In this document: positions 9,501-23,800 of the stretch, piece after piece
How the letters are laid out: the number at the start of each line of letters is the position of its first letter
How positions within the stretch are numbered: the first letter of the stretch is position 1
Assembly: GCA_022457155.1 (NCBI GenBank)
Contig: JAJGOT010000421.1
Coordinates: 1-64,000, forward strand
Origin: Cladopsammia gracilis
Taxonomy: Eukaryota > Cnidaria > Anthozoa > Scleractinia > Dendrophylliidae
DNA length: 64,000 bases
Direction of reading: 5' to 3'
Notes under the pieces: generated by a model
What the model saw: only the letters and a program-made list of their open reading frames with translations
What the model was told of the DNA's origin: nothing
Database searches by the model: none
Program-made: the position numbers and the translations under genes

Positions 9501-11799
9501 TAAAGGAACAGCTATGTCCAAGCTGATATATCATGTTTTAATAATAATGGCCAGGTGCTAATTATCTTGAAATACAAGTACTGTAGAAGGAAAAACTCAC
9601 CAAAAGTGATGAAATCAAATAAAAATTAATTAAAAAGACAAAATAACTTTTAAAAAGGGTCCAAAATTCCATAAGAATGGCAATTTTGATTTGTTGACCA
9701 CCTGTCATAAAATATAATAGAACTGTAATCCACTTCCATCCTTGCAATCGATCTGCACTCTATCTCCAAACTACAGTATCACTTCTGTTTTGCTGTATAG
9801 AATCTTTTTATCCAATAATTTAGTTGTATATTTGATTGCATTTGATGATATAATGAGGAAATTAGCTACAGGGTGTAGGTGGAATATAGCATGGACATCA
9901 GCTACAGGGTGTAGGTGGAATACAACATGGACATTAGCTACAGGGTGTAGGTGGAATATAACATGGACAATAGCTACAGGATATAGGTGGAATATAACAT
10001 GGACATTAGCTACAGGGTGTAGGTGGAATATAGCATGGACATCAGCTACAGGGTGTAGGTGGAATACAACATGGACATTAGCTACAGGGTGTAGGTGGAA
10101 TATAACATGGACAATAGCTACAGGGTATAGGTGGAATACAACATGGACATTAGCTACAGGGTGTAGGTGGAATATAACATGGACATTAGCTACAGGGTGT
10201 AGGTGGAATATAACATGGACATTAGCTTCAAGGTGTAGGTGGAATATAACATGGACAATAGCTACAGGGTATAGGTGGAATATAACATGGACACTAGCTA
10301 CAGGGTATAGCACAGGGTCCAGAGGAGCTCTATTTGATCGTACAAGACGCTATTTTCTTTGAATCGTCGCTGTCTTGAAAGTTAAACTGATTGCATTACA
10401 CAAAATAAGTACCGCGGGCCAAATTACTACGGGCTCGGAAGCTGCGAAATCGGCGTACAGTAAAGAATACGGAAAGGGAGGAAACTGATTTAGGCATAGT
10501 TTTTCAAATCCCTGTAACTCAGACGAAATTAAATAAAAACGCCTCATTTTAAGTATGTGATCTGTAATTTCTATATTCTAAGGAAATATCGAAGAAATCC
10601 ATCCAAAAAAGTAGGTAAACCTAAATTTGCGGCGACCGAAATTTACGGCTTGAAAGCATCGCTTTCGTTCGATGTGCACCGCAACATCTGGTGACGGAAA
10701 TGACGCCATCAGGTATTGTGCGCATGATCGGAAGTTTTTTTTTCAGTCGTTATCGCATCCGCCGAAGGTTATGATCATGCCCGTGTGCAGTTTCGCGGAA
10801 TTTTAAGATGTAAATCTTGAGAAGTCTGCTGAAGTTCTTCGCAAATTCTACTGTTCTAGTGTAAAATGGGTATTCTACATTTAGCCTTTTGTCAAGAAGG
10901 ATTTCAGTGTGGCCTGGGTTTTAAAACCTTTCAAAAGCCGCGTTCAACGGACTAGAGGTCAAGTCTGTCGGTTGTGATTTCCTGTGGTGTCGCGCTTGTA
11001 GATTTTCACCTCATTTTTATAGCGTCTTTTTTTGCCTGGCGGTTGGTGTGTTGTTTTCGCTACTAATATTAGCATGTAGATTTTTATGTAAGAAAGCCGT
11101 TTAAATTTCTTTAACTTTTCTCTCTGAAATACCGGACATGACAGGATCTGAAATGATCTGTTGGCGTGAATGTCTTTTCTGCTATTCGTAATGTCACGCT
11201 GGGCCCAGCTATTTTAGTTTTGTCTTTGCAGGATTTTAATTTTCAGGATCCAAGCTTTATAGCAGAGAGAGCTGTAGCTTAATAAGCTATTCAACTTGTA
11301 GAGAGTTGAAGTTTGTTTCAGTCAAGGTTGTAATTTTAGCTCACTGTTTATACTAAAACCTCCGCTCGCAATTGCGGCAGTCTGGCAACTGCTTCCGTTT
11401 GAACACCAAAAGAAATTAAACATGCGTTAAATTTTCAATAATCTTTCTACCATTTCGAAACGTAAGCATGTTTTGTCCTGCTCGATAATTATAATTATAA
11501 TAAGGTGGATTTTCTTGCAGGAGCAGACCTTTTCAAAGAAGAATTTAACATGTTTTTTATTTTCCCTCCACAGCTAATGTTTTGAATTTTGAATTAGTAA
11601 TGACTCACCGCACTTCTGGTCATTGCCACTTCCCTCACCAGATGATGCGGTTCACATCGAACTCGTCACGTGGTACAAGTTTCCTCCCTTTCCTTTCTTT
11701 TCTCTCGGCACTTCGTGCCTCGTTCGGAAAGCTTCGCTTTCGAAGTAATTTGGTCCCTTAGTAATTTGGTCCGCGGTACATATTGTGTAACACAGTCAG

Positions 11800-11830
<31 letters not shown>

Positions 11831-14800
11831 ATACAGATTTTTTTAAAACTTGCCATGCAGTAAGGTGAAGATCAACTATTGCCAAAATGACCAAAAAAAT
11901 GGGGGGTCACCGTGCTCGTTTTCGAGATAAGGCGCATTAAAGACCATGCGTTTTAAGAAGCTTTCGTTATTTAAAGACGATCTTAGGTAACAACTATTAG
12001 CAATAAAAGAAGCTACTTTAGTGAAATTTAGATCAGGTAAACGTACTTAATTCAACACAACTAAGTCTATTACATAAACTTTTGCATCTGATGTCGTTCG
12101 TTGAGGAAGAATAGGCCTTGAAAAAGGAAACATATTAGTCTTGCCCGTCCACATTCGAAGAAAACTTTGGTCGCACGAGAGCAGAAAAGGCGAAATATTT
12201 GTAACTTCTCACGTACAGATTTTTTCTGTTTTTTGTTAAAATGGACAAAATTAGGAAAGGAAGTGATCTACGGAAAGAAAAATGGGGGTCACCGGGCATC
12301 CAAGAGAGTAAAATAGCTGCGAAGTTCTCAAAGCGACCATCTATTCGCACTGTCACGTCGTTGCGTGACATTTCCGAGAAGGCCTGGTTCCACAGCTATC
12401 CCATGAAACTACACGCTTTACGTTCCATTCTATAAGGTGGAAAAAAGTTTGCGTTGGGTACGTTCCTGTTGATATTTCATGGGCTTTTAACGTTTGCGTG
12501 ACATGCGCGAAAGAATGCGCAGTAGCAATGGGCGCGAACTTTCAAGACCTTAAACTTTCAAGACGGCGACGATTCGAAGAAAATAGCGTCTTGTACGATC
12601 AAATAGAGCTCCTCTGGACCCTGTGGGTATAGGTGGAATATAACATGGACACTAGCTACAGGGTGTATAGTAGGTGGAATTTTGTTAATGTGGTGGAACA
12701 GTGTCCCTTTAACAAACATCTGGGTAAAAAAGGAAAAGTGAAATTGAAGGGCCGGGGGCATAACCAGCCTATGTTGCTTTTGAGGACATTTTTTATTTTT
12801 CTCGATTGGATTTGTCCATTTTTGGCATGTGAACTAAAAATTAGTTGCAAAACATTGTTCAGATTTTTTTCTGTTTTCCTCCGTCGCTTTCGAGAATAAA
12901 CGTATGCAAAAAAAAGAAGATCTGCATGTCTCCCGCTGAATTCCACTCGAAAAAAGGAATCCCAAGGTTTACCCGAATTTCTCGATTCGATTCGATTCGA
13001 TACGTTGATTTTTCACTTCAGATAGCCAAATCCCGCTAAATCCCGCTCAAGAAAAATAAGGACCGAAGTTCATTCCCTCAAAATCGCTTCATTTTTATCA
13101 CCAATTCAAAGGGTACAGACCTCAAATAAATGAGGCTACTAAATAAATCTGAATTTCGTAGCTGTTCATCAGTAGGATGCCCAAAATGCGTGCAATTCCA
13201 CAATTGGTTTCAGCTCCATTAAATCCTATACCAATTGTAGAAAAACAGTCAGCCACTCAGATTCACACCATCTCCCTTATCCTTATGGACCTCCTTTAGG
13301 AAGCACTCCTGGTCTTCCGCTGTTGGCTCACAGTCTTTGCCCGCCTTGCTGAAATTCACCCGGCCGCAAGAACTCACTTTGAGCTGCCCAAAGCTGTATG
13401 TCAATCTCCCGCGCGACCACGCAAAGCCGACCTATCTGCCACTGTCGCAAAGCATGTTGGGATATCAATGGCGAAAAGGAAAACAGAATGTCGGCCTTAC
13501 GAAATACGGAAAATATTATAAGTCTCGAAGGACTTCAGATATCGGGCATTTCGACTACGGCATGGGATGGGAAATGGCCCACAACTCACAACGCTGCCCC
13601 TTTTCTGATCCCAAGTGATTCCAGACTCCTGCCGGCCCGTCTCGTCCACCAACGTCTATTTTCACCTCGAGTGTGAAATAGCGATTTAGACACAAGGTAA
13701 GACAAGAAACACGACTCGTTTCTTTGAGAGGTGCTAGAGACTTGCAGATTTCCGGACTTAATGATGTCCTTCAATCACCGGACGGGCCTTAAACATATTG
13801 GCTTATACGCATGCTACAAACGATGTGTTTCCCGTAGGCGAGCCAGGCGTGCGTAAATAACAGTATTCTCGTTCATGTCGTTGGCGCGGGTCAGGAGTAT
13901 TGCGGTCACATATTCTCACGGCCAATCTGCTGTAATGGCGTCGAAATTACGCTCTGGATGTAAACAAGCACTAGAAGGCCAGAACTCTGCTTTTTTCAGG
14001 TGAAATTAGTTCAGTTTCTTAGGATTAGTGCAAATTCAACAAGGGTTTGTGATATTATCCGTTGTACAATAAAATTAGGCAAATCTGGGCAAGAAAAAAA
14101 AATGAAAACGCTCAAAAAGCAACATAGGCTGGTTATGCCCGTAAATACTATAAGAAGGAATGACCTACAACCATCTACAACCACCTACAACCACCTACAC
14201 AGAATGACCTAAAACCATCTAAAACTACCTAAAACCATCTACAATCACCTACAACCACCTACAACCATCTTCAGAAATACAAAAAATCCACACAGAATAC
14301 TGTTTTTATCATTTCAGTGTCAGGTAGCCTGCAACGCTCACCGGAAATGTTGCATTCTCTTTCCACGGGTGTCTCGTTTCATGGAAACAAACTTAATACT
14401 TGGCAAGAGCATCTAGAAAGGGGATTCAGGCATTTTAGTGACAATTTTGTTGACAACATCTTTAGCGCGCACCTCCGTGATCGATATAAATACTGTTGTT
14501 GTTGTGTTTTGTTTCACCGGTGCCTATCAAAGACGTCTCACCCCAGTGCCCCGTTGTTCGAGTAATGTAAGTATGGGGATCTCATGTTACATTGACTGTA
14601 TAGAGCACGGGGATTACGTCTGGTGGCATCACACATTGAAGAAAACAAAATATAGTACATTACTTGACAACAAAATCACACGAAGATTCGTCACCTTCTA
14701 TTTCGGACTCTCATCTGTCATCAGGTTATTCAAAACGATGCCAGCTACGCATATTACATTTTTGGTGGCCACTTAATATAGGGATAAAAACAATAGGAAA

Positions 14801-17800
14801 ACCCTCATGCAGGACCGCCAAAAGGTGGCCGCGGTCGCTTAATAGGGGTTTTATTTACAGTATTATACTGACAATAAATTCAGGACTTTGATAACTGGCC
14901 GCTTAACAGGGGGTGGCTGCTTAATAGGTGGCCGCTAAGAAATTAATACCTGTATCTCAGCGAATATTGCGGTATGAATTCCATTCATAGACCTGGCCTT
15001 GCCTGTGCATGATTATGAAAGTGCGAAAAAGAACCAAGTATGATAACTAAACTGGACCGACTTAATCCCTTTTCTAGACGCTCTTTCCATGAAATGGGAC
15101 ACCCCTGGAAAGAGTCGCGCAACATTTCCGGTGAGCACGCAGGCTACCTGCAATCGATCAAATTGACACTGAAATGATAAAAACAGTATTCTGCGTGGAT
15201 TTTTTATATTTCTGAAGATGGTTGTAGCTGGATGTAGATGGTTGTAGATGGTTTTAGGTGGTTTTAGATGGTTTTAGGTCATTCCTTGTAGGTGGTTGTA
15301 GATGGTTGTAGGTGGTTGTAGGTTGCTGTAGATGGTTTTAGGTGGTTGTAGATGGTTTTAGGTCATTCCTTGTTGGTGGTTGTAGATGGTTGTAGGTGGT
15401 TGTAGATGGTTGTAGGTGGTTGTAGGTGGTTGTAGATGGTTGAAGGTCATTCCTTCTTTTAGTATTTATGGGTTATGCCCCCAGCCCTTCAATTATAGTA
15501 CAACATATTTCGAAGAAGACATTGCACATTTGGTGTTTTACTGTTTAGTCATGATTACAATACCAGTGAGTACTTGCCCCTTTACTGTATGTTGGGTTTA
15601 TTTAAAAACATAATAATATTGGGTCTAACTGTATGGAAATTGATCATAAAACACAACATTCTTACCAAACTGTCTCTTCACTACCCAGGTGTAATAATAC
15701 ATCCATGGATGTGAGCCCAATTGTCACATTATTCACCAGAAGGGTGCAAGGATCTGACACAAAATGGATTCGCTATAAAAAAATGTTAGTTTATCAGTAG
15801 GTACAGTGCAAAACAAAACATTTTAGTTTGGAGTGTTCTATAAAGCCAGTATGCTGATAATGGCAACCAAATCTTAATTTGACAACAGCATTATAAACAT
15901 GTTTAACACAATGTTTGTATATCAACTCAGCTCAACTCAACATGCATGACCCAACTTAAATCAATAATATCAAAACAACACAACTGAATGCAGCCCAACT
16001 TGACTTTTCTCCACCAAGTTGTGTTCTTCTGGGAATCTCAGATTTCCACTGGAAGAAGCAAAGAAAGGGAAACCGATATTCTCAGGAGTTGAGGTCACTG
16101 GATTCAAGTCAAGGTAAGTTGAGTTGAGTTCAAGATAAGTGGAGTTTGATTTAAGTTAAGTTGAGTGGAGTGGAGTTTAGATCAGCTTTAAAAGTTGAGT
16201 TGAGTGGAGTTCAGTTCTGTAGCATATTCCGTCATACCGTACCGTATTAAGGGCCGTAAACAAAGTCAGGAAGACAAGAATATTTATTGACACAACAACA
16301 GAACTGCAAGATGGTCGTCCAGTAAAAGCACATGGTAATCTCAAAGCATGAAAATGAGGCTGCAAATACACCACAAGTTCAGTTCCGTTTAAGTTGGGTT
16401 GAGTACAGTTCAGTTCAGTTCAGTTCAGGTCAGTTTAAGTTGAGTTGAGTTGAGTGGAGTTCAGTTCAGCTTGAGTTGAGTGGAGTTCAGTTCAGTTTCA
16501 TTGAGTTGAGTCAAGTTGACTTGATAAGCTAGTCTATTTATACTATACTCTACTGCACTCCAACCATATTACTCTAAGTATAATTAAAAATGTGGTTAAA
16601 CTAGTTGAGGGACAATAAGACTCCACCAACAATTTCTATTTAAAGCAGGCCTGCACATCTACTTGGGATCTTTTCCAAAAGTTATAATACAAAAAAAAAC
16701 ATGTGACATGTTTGTAGGTGTAACAACATGTACCTCAGGAACACTGCCTTCACTGCTGCTGCTGAACGGTGGCTGGGGATAAACAAAGTGATGATGTATG
16801 TCTCGATGAGATGGCACAAAAACAACTGTCGTGGAGAGTCTGAAGATACAAAGATAAACATCCTTTTTAATACAAAAGTTACCATCATGATGTAATTAAA
16901 TTTCAAGGTTTCACTTCCCTTGAAATTAAATTTTATCAAAAGCAAAAGAAAAACAAGAGGCTGCGTGTAGTGTGTACTTGTGCCAGTCAAAATACAGGTG
17001 ATTCCTAACTGGTATAGTCCCAAACATTGTGAATCGAAGGGGATTCTAGGGTAAAATATGCCCGCTATATTTTGGTGACAATTTTTAGTGTGGACCCTGT
17101 TTGTTGATGTAGTTGCTTTGAAGCAGCAATTTGTAAGCATAATGTGCATTACTCTAGGGCAAACACTTACATAAAACAGCAACAGGCAAATAACACCCAA
17201 ATTAATTTTGCTTCTGCTTGCAAAATGACGCCGATCACATTGAATCTCAAGTATCCTAGGTTCGAAATTTTCTTGCAGTGCATGCGTGCATATTCTTGTA
17301 CCCAGATAATGCAATGCACAAATTAGACAAGAGTTGTTTACAAAAAACAAATGAAATAAAATTAAAGGACATACTTTTCTGTAGCTATTACAATCTGCTG
17401 CACTTGTCTTTCAAATAACTCTTCAAATGTCTCTTCTAGATCACCATTCTAAAACAATGAAGTTCAGCAGATAAGATGCCAGAACATCAAATAATTGGAT
17501 CTTATTTGGTAGTCACTTAGCTTGAATGATGATCACACCTGAGGTGGCCACAGATGGCCAACGTAACCACAGCTTAACAGCTTAAGTAACAGCTTAAGTA
17601 ACAAGGAGTACAATGTACTCCCCACCCCCCCCCCCCCCCCCCCAGATGGGAGTCAATTGCATGGTTATACCCACAGTAATACCTTTGCTGTTCCTCCCCT
17701 GGATGGAGCGAGGCAATGTGAAGCAAAGTTTGTTATCTGAGGAAAGCCATGGTTAATAGTAGGTTGGGTCAAGAAAAATTAATATTAAAAAAAGAGAATT

Positions 17801-20800
17801 GAGCATAGATCAAAAGAGGTGTACAGAAAATATCCAGTGACGTGATTTTCCTCATCGAGGCCTTCAAGATTTCTCCCTTTAAGTGGTTGATTTATATTGG
17901 TCCAAGAGATGGAGCTGCAGACAAGCAGTTATGATGTCATTACAAGCAAGTCCTCAGCTTGACAGACGTTTGGGGGCATGTTCTCCAAGACTTTTTTTAA
18001 TAAGAGCGGTTATTAGAATAATTATAATAACCACTCTTACTAAAAAAAAGAGGCTCCAAGCACCCTACACTCATACACATGCGTAAGAAAGTTTTATGAT
18101 AAATAAAAATATATTTTAAACATGATAAGAAGATGTCTGACATGGAGAAGAGTTACTCCTTTCATTCAGTCATCGTTCCTGCAAACCACCTTGTTTACTA
18201 TTGAATGTTTTGTAAATGAAGGCTGTACCACAATGAAGCCAGTGATTCTTCAGAGTGTTATATTTATATACCTAACATGAACATTAGTAATGTAAGTAGG
18301 GTTGTAGGAGACACTGTCGTGACACTTCCAGTGCTCGACCTTAACTTTTGTTATCAGTGGGATTGTGGCTAGTAAAATAGTTCTCATTAGCCAAAGAGCT
18401 CTTTCTACTAGTCATAAAAATTTCAGTTCAAGTTGGTAATTACCCTGGTTTTGAACATCTAGTATCAAATCACACTTACAAAAGAATGAAAATTTAACAT
18501 CCATTGAAGATCATTGAAGTGTGTGAACAACAATATGGCATTCACTTGCGATCAAAGTGCGAGATGGGAACACTCCGACCAGTCTCTAGCTGAGTATGGC
18601 TTGGTCGTGGAGCTGTACGTGTTTTGCTTCGTTCTTTTTTCTTTCTGCATAACATTGTGCCACAATTGTGTCAGCACTAAATTTATCTTTTGCAGTCAAC
18701 AAAGAAATTTGCCTCCATAATTTTGGTAGTCAACATGGCTAGTAACTAAGGGAATGTCAATAGCCAAAACTGAAAATCCAGTGGTATTTGGCGAGTTGAC
18801 CACCGCCAAGGTGGAGCCCTGACTTTGGTAACGCTGTTTTACTGGAAGTGAGAGTAACCCGGAAGTCACTAAACAGTAAGTGTAAATGGCAAAGCTATGA
18901 AGCGGAAGTGCACAATTTAAAATATGCGTGCATAAATTTGCATGCAAAATTGTGACACAGAAAATAATAATAATAATAATACTAATAAAAAGAAAAAAAA
19001 GAAAAACGAAGGACATTTTTTAACTCATTGCGCTTTGCACATGAAAAAAAAGTCTTGAAGAACATGCAAATGCCCCCAAAAGTCTGTCAAGCTGAGGACT
19101 CGCTTGCAATTAATTATTAATTGGTTAAATATTTGACAAAATGCTGTATAAGACAAAGTGAAATTTATACATTATCCAGTCTGCAGTCTGCAGTTTATAC
19201 TCAGTCTGTAGTCTACAGTCTGCATTTTATACTGACTGGACACAACATGCAGCTTACACAACAGAGTAAATGAGGTATAAATTTAAGTTTTTACTTACTA
19301 TAATTTGATCATGTTTGGAATCAACAAAGGGTCCTAACTAAGAAGAAGGAAAAAAAAGAGTTTAAATAATGCAAATAATAATCATGCAGCTTTTTTTAGT
19401 ATGGCATGTAAATATTGTCACCCTTAAATATTTGTTTCCAGTTTGGAAGTTATTAGTAGTATAAGAAGAGTCATACCAAAATAAGAAGATCTGGTTTGTG
19501 ATTTTTAACTGCTTTCATGAGATCGGCAAGAGGTTCATAAAGCAGACTATCTGAAGTTGTGAATGGTCCAGCAGCTACCATCATTAGGAAAGGTTCTGTA
19601 AAAAGAAAAATATCCATAGAAATACATTTATTTATTTTCTTGTTCCTTTTATTTTATTTAAAGATCTGAATGGCTACGACCAATGCTTTTTAACTAAAAA
19701 AATATATGGCAAACTAGTGATGTCCATGATGAAAAGGAGCATCTGATTGGTTCCCTGAGTGGTGTGAATTTTGCAATACAGCCCCACTAACATGGACAGC
19801 TCACAAACTCATTTCACCAAAAGAAAACTGTTTTCTATTAAGTAAAAACCAAACAAGCTATATCTGTTGAAAGGGAATTACAAATAAAAGTACTCAAGAG
19901 ATGCATTGTTTTTTGTTTAAACATTAATTATTTTTGCTTGTCTGAGTTACTAGGCAAAGTAATGACCTGAAGTGACATTTGCTCGGGAATACGGGTAGTA
20001 ACAGTGATATTAATGAGTTCTCACCTGATATATAAGCAACATAAGGGCAAGAAGGTGCTGTTAATAACTCAAAATATTTTATGGATGCTCAATGTAATTA
20101 AGCCACCATGATTAAATAGCAAAACGATTGTAATTTATTGGTAATATTAATAATAATAATAGATAGATGTCCTTAGAAAAGCTTGCAGAGATCTTCCTGC
20201 TACTTGGAAACTTTGTAGAATTTAAACTGATGTTTATAAGATTAGAGTGGCCAATAAATTTTATCTTATCTTTATTTATTAGTTACTTATTCATACTAAC
20301 TTACTTATTTATTTATTCTTAACATTGCAAAATGAAACACTCAAATTCAATAACTAAAGATATTTTTTATTTATTAAACAAACCAATCTTTAAAAACCCC
20401 AATCAACCCAGTTTGTTACCTAATATTTCTTTCTCTGACTTGAGTTCAGCAGTATCCATCGATGAGTGGAAGGGAAGTTGAATTCCCTAAGAAAAGGGAA
20501 GACAACGATATAACTTCTGACAATAAATATTACAACTACATTTACTTGATAACAAAGGCAAACAACAAGAAATAAGATATTTCTTCACATACCCCCGGTA
20601 CACAAAGTGGATTTTGCTGAGTGCAGGTCCACAACTATTCACTTACCGTGCAAATTTTGTTCACAACCAATTTTTGACCAGTGCTGTTCAGTCCCTCTAC
20701 TGCAACAACCTGAAACAAAAATATTTAAACAGAGTTAATAATTCTAATTCTAATGTGGTACTCAGCAGGAAAAGTAATCACACCTTGTCAAAAACAGTAA

Positions 20801-23800
20801 TATATAGCCAGTTAAAACACAAGAAAATGCCTTGATCACCTGGCCAGGAAAGAGTGCAAACTGTCGTATTTCAGAAAGGTCCAACTTGACTTTAGCTCCT
20901 GAAGATAGCTCCTGTGACCCTTCCAACAACACAGACTGTGCATTCAATTTTCCATTGGAATCACAGCAAATTCGGCCAACAACTGACACTTTTTCCTTTA
21001 TATAAAATAACAGTAAAAAACAGATAGATATTGTCAAGCAATAGAATGTTCTTAGACAAACTTTTAAAAAGAATACTAAAATATTCAATTTTTTCCTAAC
21101 AGAATAACTGAATGCTAAATTGCATTGGCCTTCCATATCAACACTCATTGTTTTGCTGCACTGCAAGTACTGACCAATGTTTTGACAAAATTCTTCAAAA
21201 TAACATTTGCATACATAAACAATGGGAAAAGGATATGATGATGATGATGACATAAACAATGGGCAACCTTTAAAAATTTGCATAGCTAAGCATTCAAAAA
21301 ACATCTTGGCTGCATTTTGGCCATTGCATAAAATAATATTAACTGACCTGAGATGGTACGCACAAGCTAGTAAACTCATCAACCCCCAAGCTTTCCTGTA
21401 GTTTTTCTGCCATATCATCAATAAGGTCACTGAGTACTGGAAAATAATGAAAGTTTATGCTGTCAACTGGTTCTTCATAAATATTTCAAAATAGAGAGAA
21501 TCAAATAAAAAAAGTATTATAGTCAATCCTATTGGTAGTCCTTCTCAATTGCTGGAGCCTAGCAAACACTAGCCTGTGAATACAACCGCCTCTCATCGCT
21601 CCAGGCCGCGAGGGGCGTTCGCGCAAGAGAGAACGCCCATGGCGGCCAGGAGCAATGAGAGGTGGCTGTATTTGCAGGCTTTTAAACACATATTTTGATG
21701 GCTTTACCTGCATATTATTGTCATTATTTAGTGCGGATCGTAATACCTGACCTTGAAGTTCAAGTCGTCCTATCAAGTTTGATCATGTTTGAATCCCGTT
21801 TGAGCCTAATTTTTTTCTCGGCCTTCTTTCCAACTGCTTAAGTTTAAATATACATGTAACCTTGACAGCTCCGATGTCTTTTGTAATGAAGTTTCCTTTT
21901 TATCATTGTGGCATGTCCGGTTTCCGGAAAATTACAAAGAGCAAATCTTAAAACGGTCTTAAAAATGAAATTAAAGTTGGAAAAAATATACATGTATGTA
22001 TACCGAGAGTCTAGGGTCTACTCTGACTGAACGTCTGATCCAAGAGAGGAAGAAAGGCCTTGGGAATGAGGTTGGTAGACGTTTCTATAACAAAGATCAA
22101 TTGCAACAAATGGACTGTCGCATGTTGATATAGACAATAATTATGGTCAATAATGTTTAACTTTTATTGGTAAATTGCACAACTTCCCGAAGTCGCTGTC
22201 TATTTTCAGTGTTTATTGTGTCGCTGTCATACCTTTGAGGCAGAATCGAGTCGCTAGTCGCTGTTTAGAATGTCTCGTGTCGGCAGTTTTCAGGGCCATG
22301 TTGCTTGTCGCTTTTTCTCCTTGTAAGGCCTCATTAAGCAGACACTGGAGTATTTCCCGAGGGTGTCCACTTAATACAGGTGTGACTCTATATTATAGAA
22401 CTGGTCATTTTAGTTATATCCACACAACATGACATGGTTGATCACTACTTACTGTAGAGTATAGTAGAAATCATAACTTACCAGCAGCCTTATCAGTCTG
22501 TTTTTGGAACATGTATTTGTAGCAATTGAGCAATGCTGCTTTCTGGTCAGCATGCCCTACTGTCAAGTGTGATGCAGGAATGTGTCGCTGGATAATCTGC
22601 TGTGAGTCAGTTCCAGTCTGATTGAAGGAAAATATAACTTCCCCAGAGTTGTTACGAGATCCATACTTCACAGAGGGGGTAGCACTGAATAAAAAAGGAT
22701 CATCATACTACATTACATTCTGTTACGTCAAAGAATGTGGCAAATGTGGCACAGCTAGCCAACAATCCCCTCAGCACTTCCAGATTGACTCTGGTAGAAA
22801 GTGACTTGTCGTCAACTACTTCTCATGATTAATGTCGAGGTGGGTAAATTGTCACGCATTACTTCTTATTAATGTTTTGACACGCAATAAAAGACACTCA
22901 TTTGTGGGCGTAAATTGGGCAGGGAATATACTGGCAAGGCTCGGATAGAACCCACCGACCGGATAAACCCATCGGATGAGGGGCCTCGGCACATGGCGCC
23001 ATGCCGAGGGGGTGCCTCATGCCTGTACTGCAAGGCGGACGTTTTTGCTGGCAGAATTACCTGGGGACAAGTTAACCCAGTCCAGAGTAACAAAACGTCC
23101 CCTCCCTGACGGGGCTTCAGCACAGGGCTGAAGGGGTGCCGCAGGCAGCAATTCCCCGCCCTTAATTTATTGATAAGACTTAATGAGTAAAAGTTTTCCA
23201 TCAATCAAACTTAGTAAGCGACTAAGGTCTAAGCAACAAAGCAATTATAGCATAGACAATAAATAAGTATGGGAGGGCGGGAGGGATCAATTTTGCTGCG
23301 GGGAAACTTGCAGCCTTCTGAGATGAGGGTGATTGAGAAAGGTCACATAATTTAACCTGTTTGATTGACTTAAGCCAAATAAGAAAGACAAGTGCCAAAT
23401 AAGGAGCAACATGTGAGATGAGGCCACAGAGGTGATTGCGGGCTCAGATTTGATGTTGCTTTCTTACATTAACTATTATTTTATGCTAAAATATCATAAA
23501 ACAATAATCCTTCTGAGGAAAAAAGGATGGATTGCTTTATAACAGAAACCCATAAGTGGGTTGAAACGTGCAACTGTCTCTTGTACGCTTCAAAACAAGC
23601 TTCCAATTATTCAATTTGCTAAGAAGTTGTTACTGCCATATTTGGAACATCAAGATAAAATATTAACCAATCAATTCGCTAGAACAACTTGCTTCCAATC
23701 TCGAGGGACCGAGGGGTTTCCAAATATGGTACAAAGCAGAAAATGAATATTCAGAAGCTGAATGCGCGTTACACGTTTCAACCCACTTATGGGTTTCTGT

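Larger units (their letters stand above)
12742..15493. mobile_element. nested inverted-repeat complex, about 2.75 kb
   Basis: The outer ends are inverted: AATTGAAGGGCCGGGGGCAT at 12742 and its reverse (AATTGAAGGGCTGGGGGCAT) ending at 15493. A third, internal copy of the left subterminal sequence lies inverted at about 14112-14141 (AGCAACATAGGCTGGTTATG). A second large palindrome is nested inside: 14140-14440 pairs with 15020-15475 (shared GCAACATTTCCGGTGAGC and GACACTGAAATGATAAAAAC). No coding capacity is seen; 13040-14100 has nothing recognised. Confidence 0.7.

Noticed and set aside
9865..10310. CRISPR-like array of regular 36-bp units
   Set aside because: The units are contiguous without spacers, and the window is clearly animal.
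9742..10362. 206-codon plus frame and 180-codon minus frame
   Set aside because: Both are translations of the 36-bp minisatellite, ending in the transposon TIR.
16682..17350. 222-codon minus-strand frame
   Set aside because: It crosses POLA2 exon 14 in the wrong frame and continues through intron 13.
20762..21430. 222-codon minus-strand frame
   Set aside because: It contains POLA2 exon 8 in frame but reads through two introns and takes exon 7 in the wrong frame; it is not a separate gene.
23513..23519. CTGAGGA as the CUGANGA strand of an active hammerhead
   Set aside because: It is about 35 nt from the stem followed by GAAAC instead of adjacent, so an active fold is not supported.
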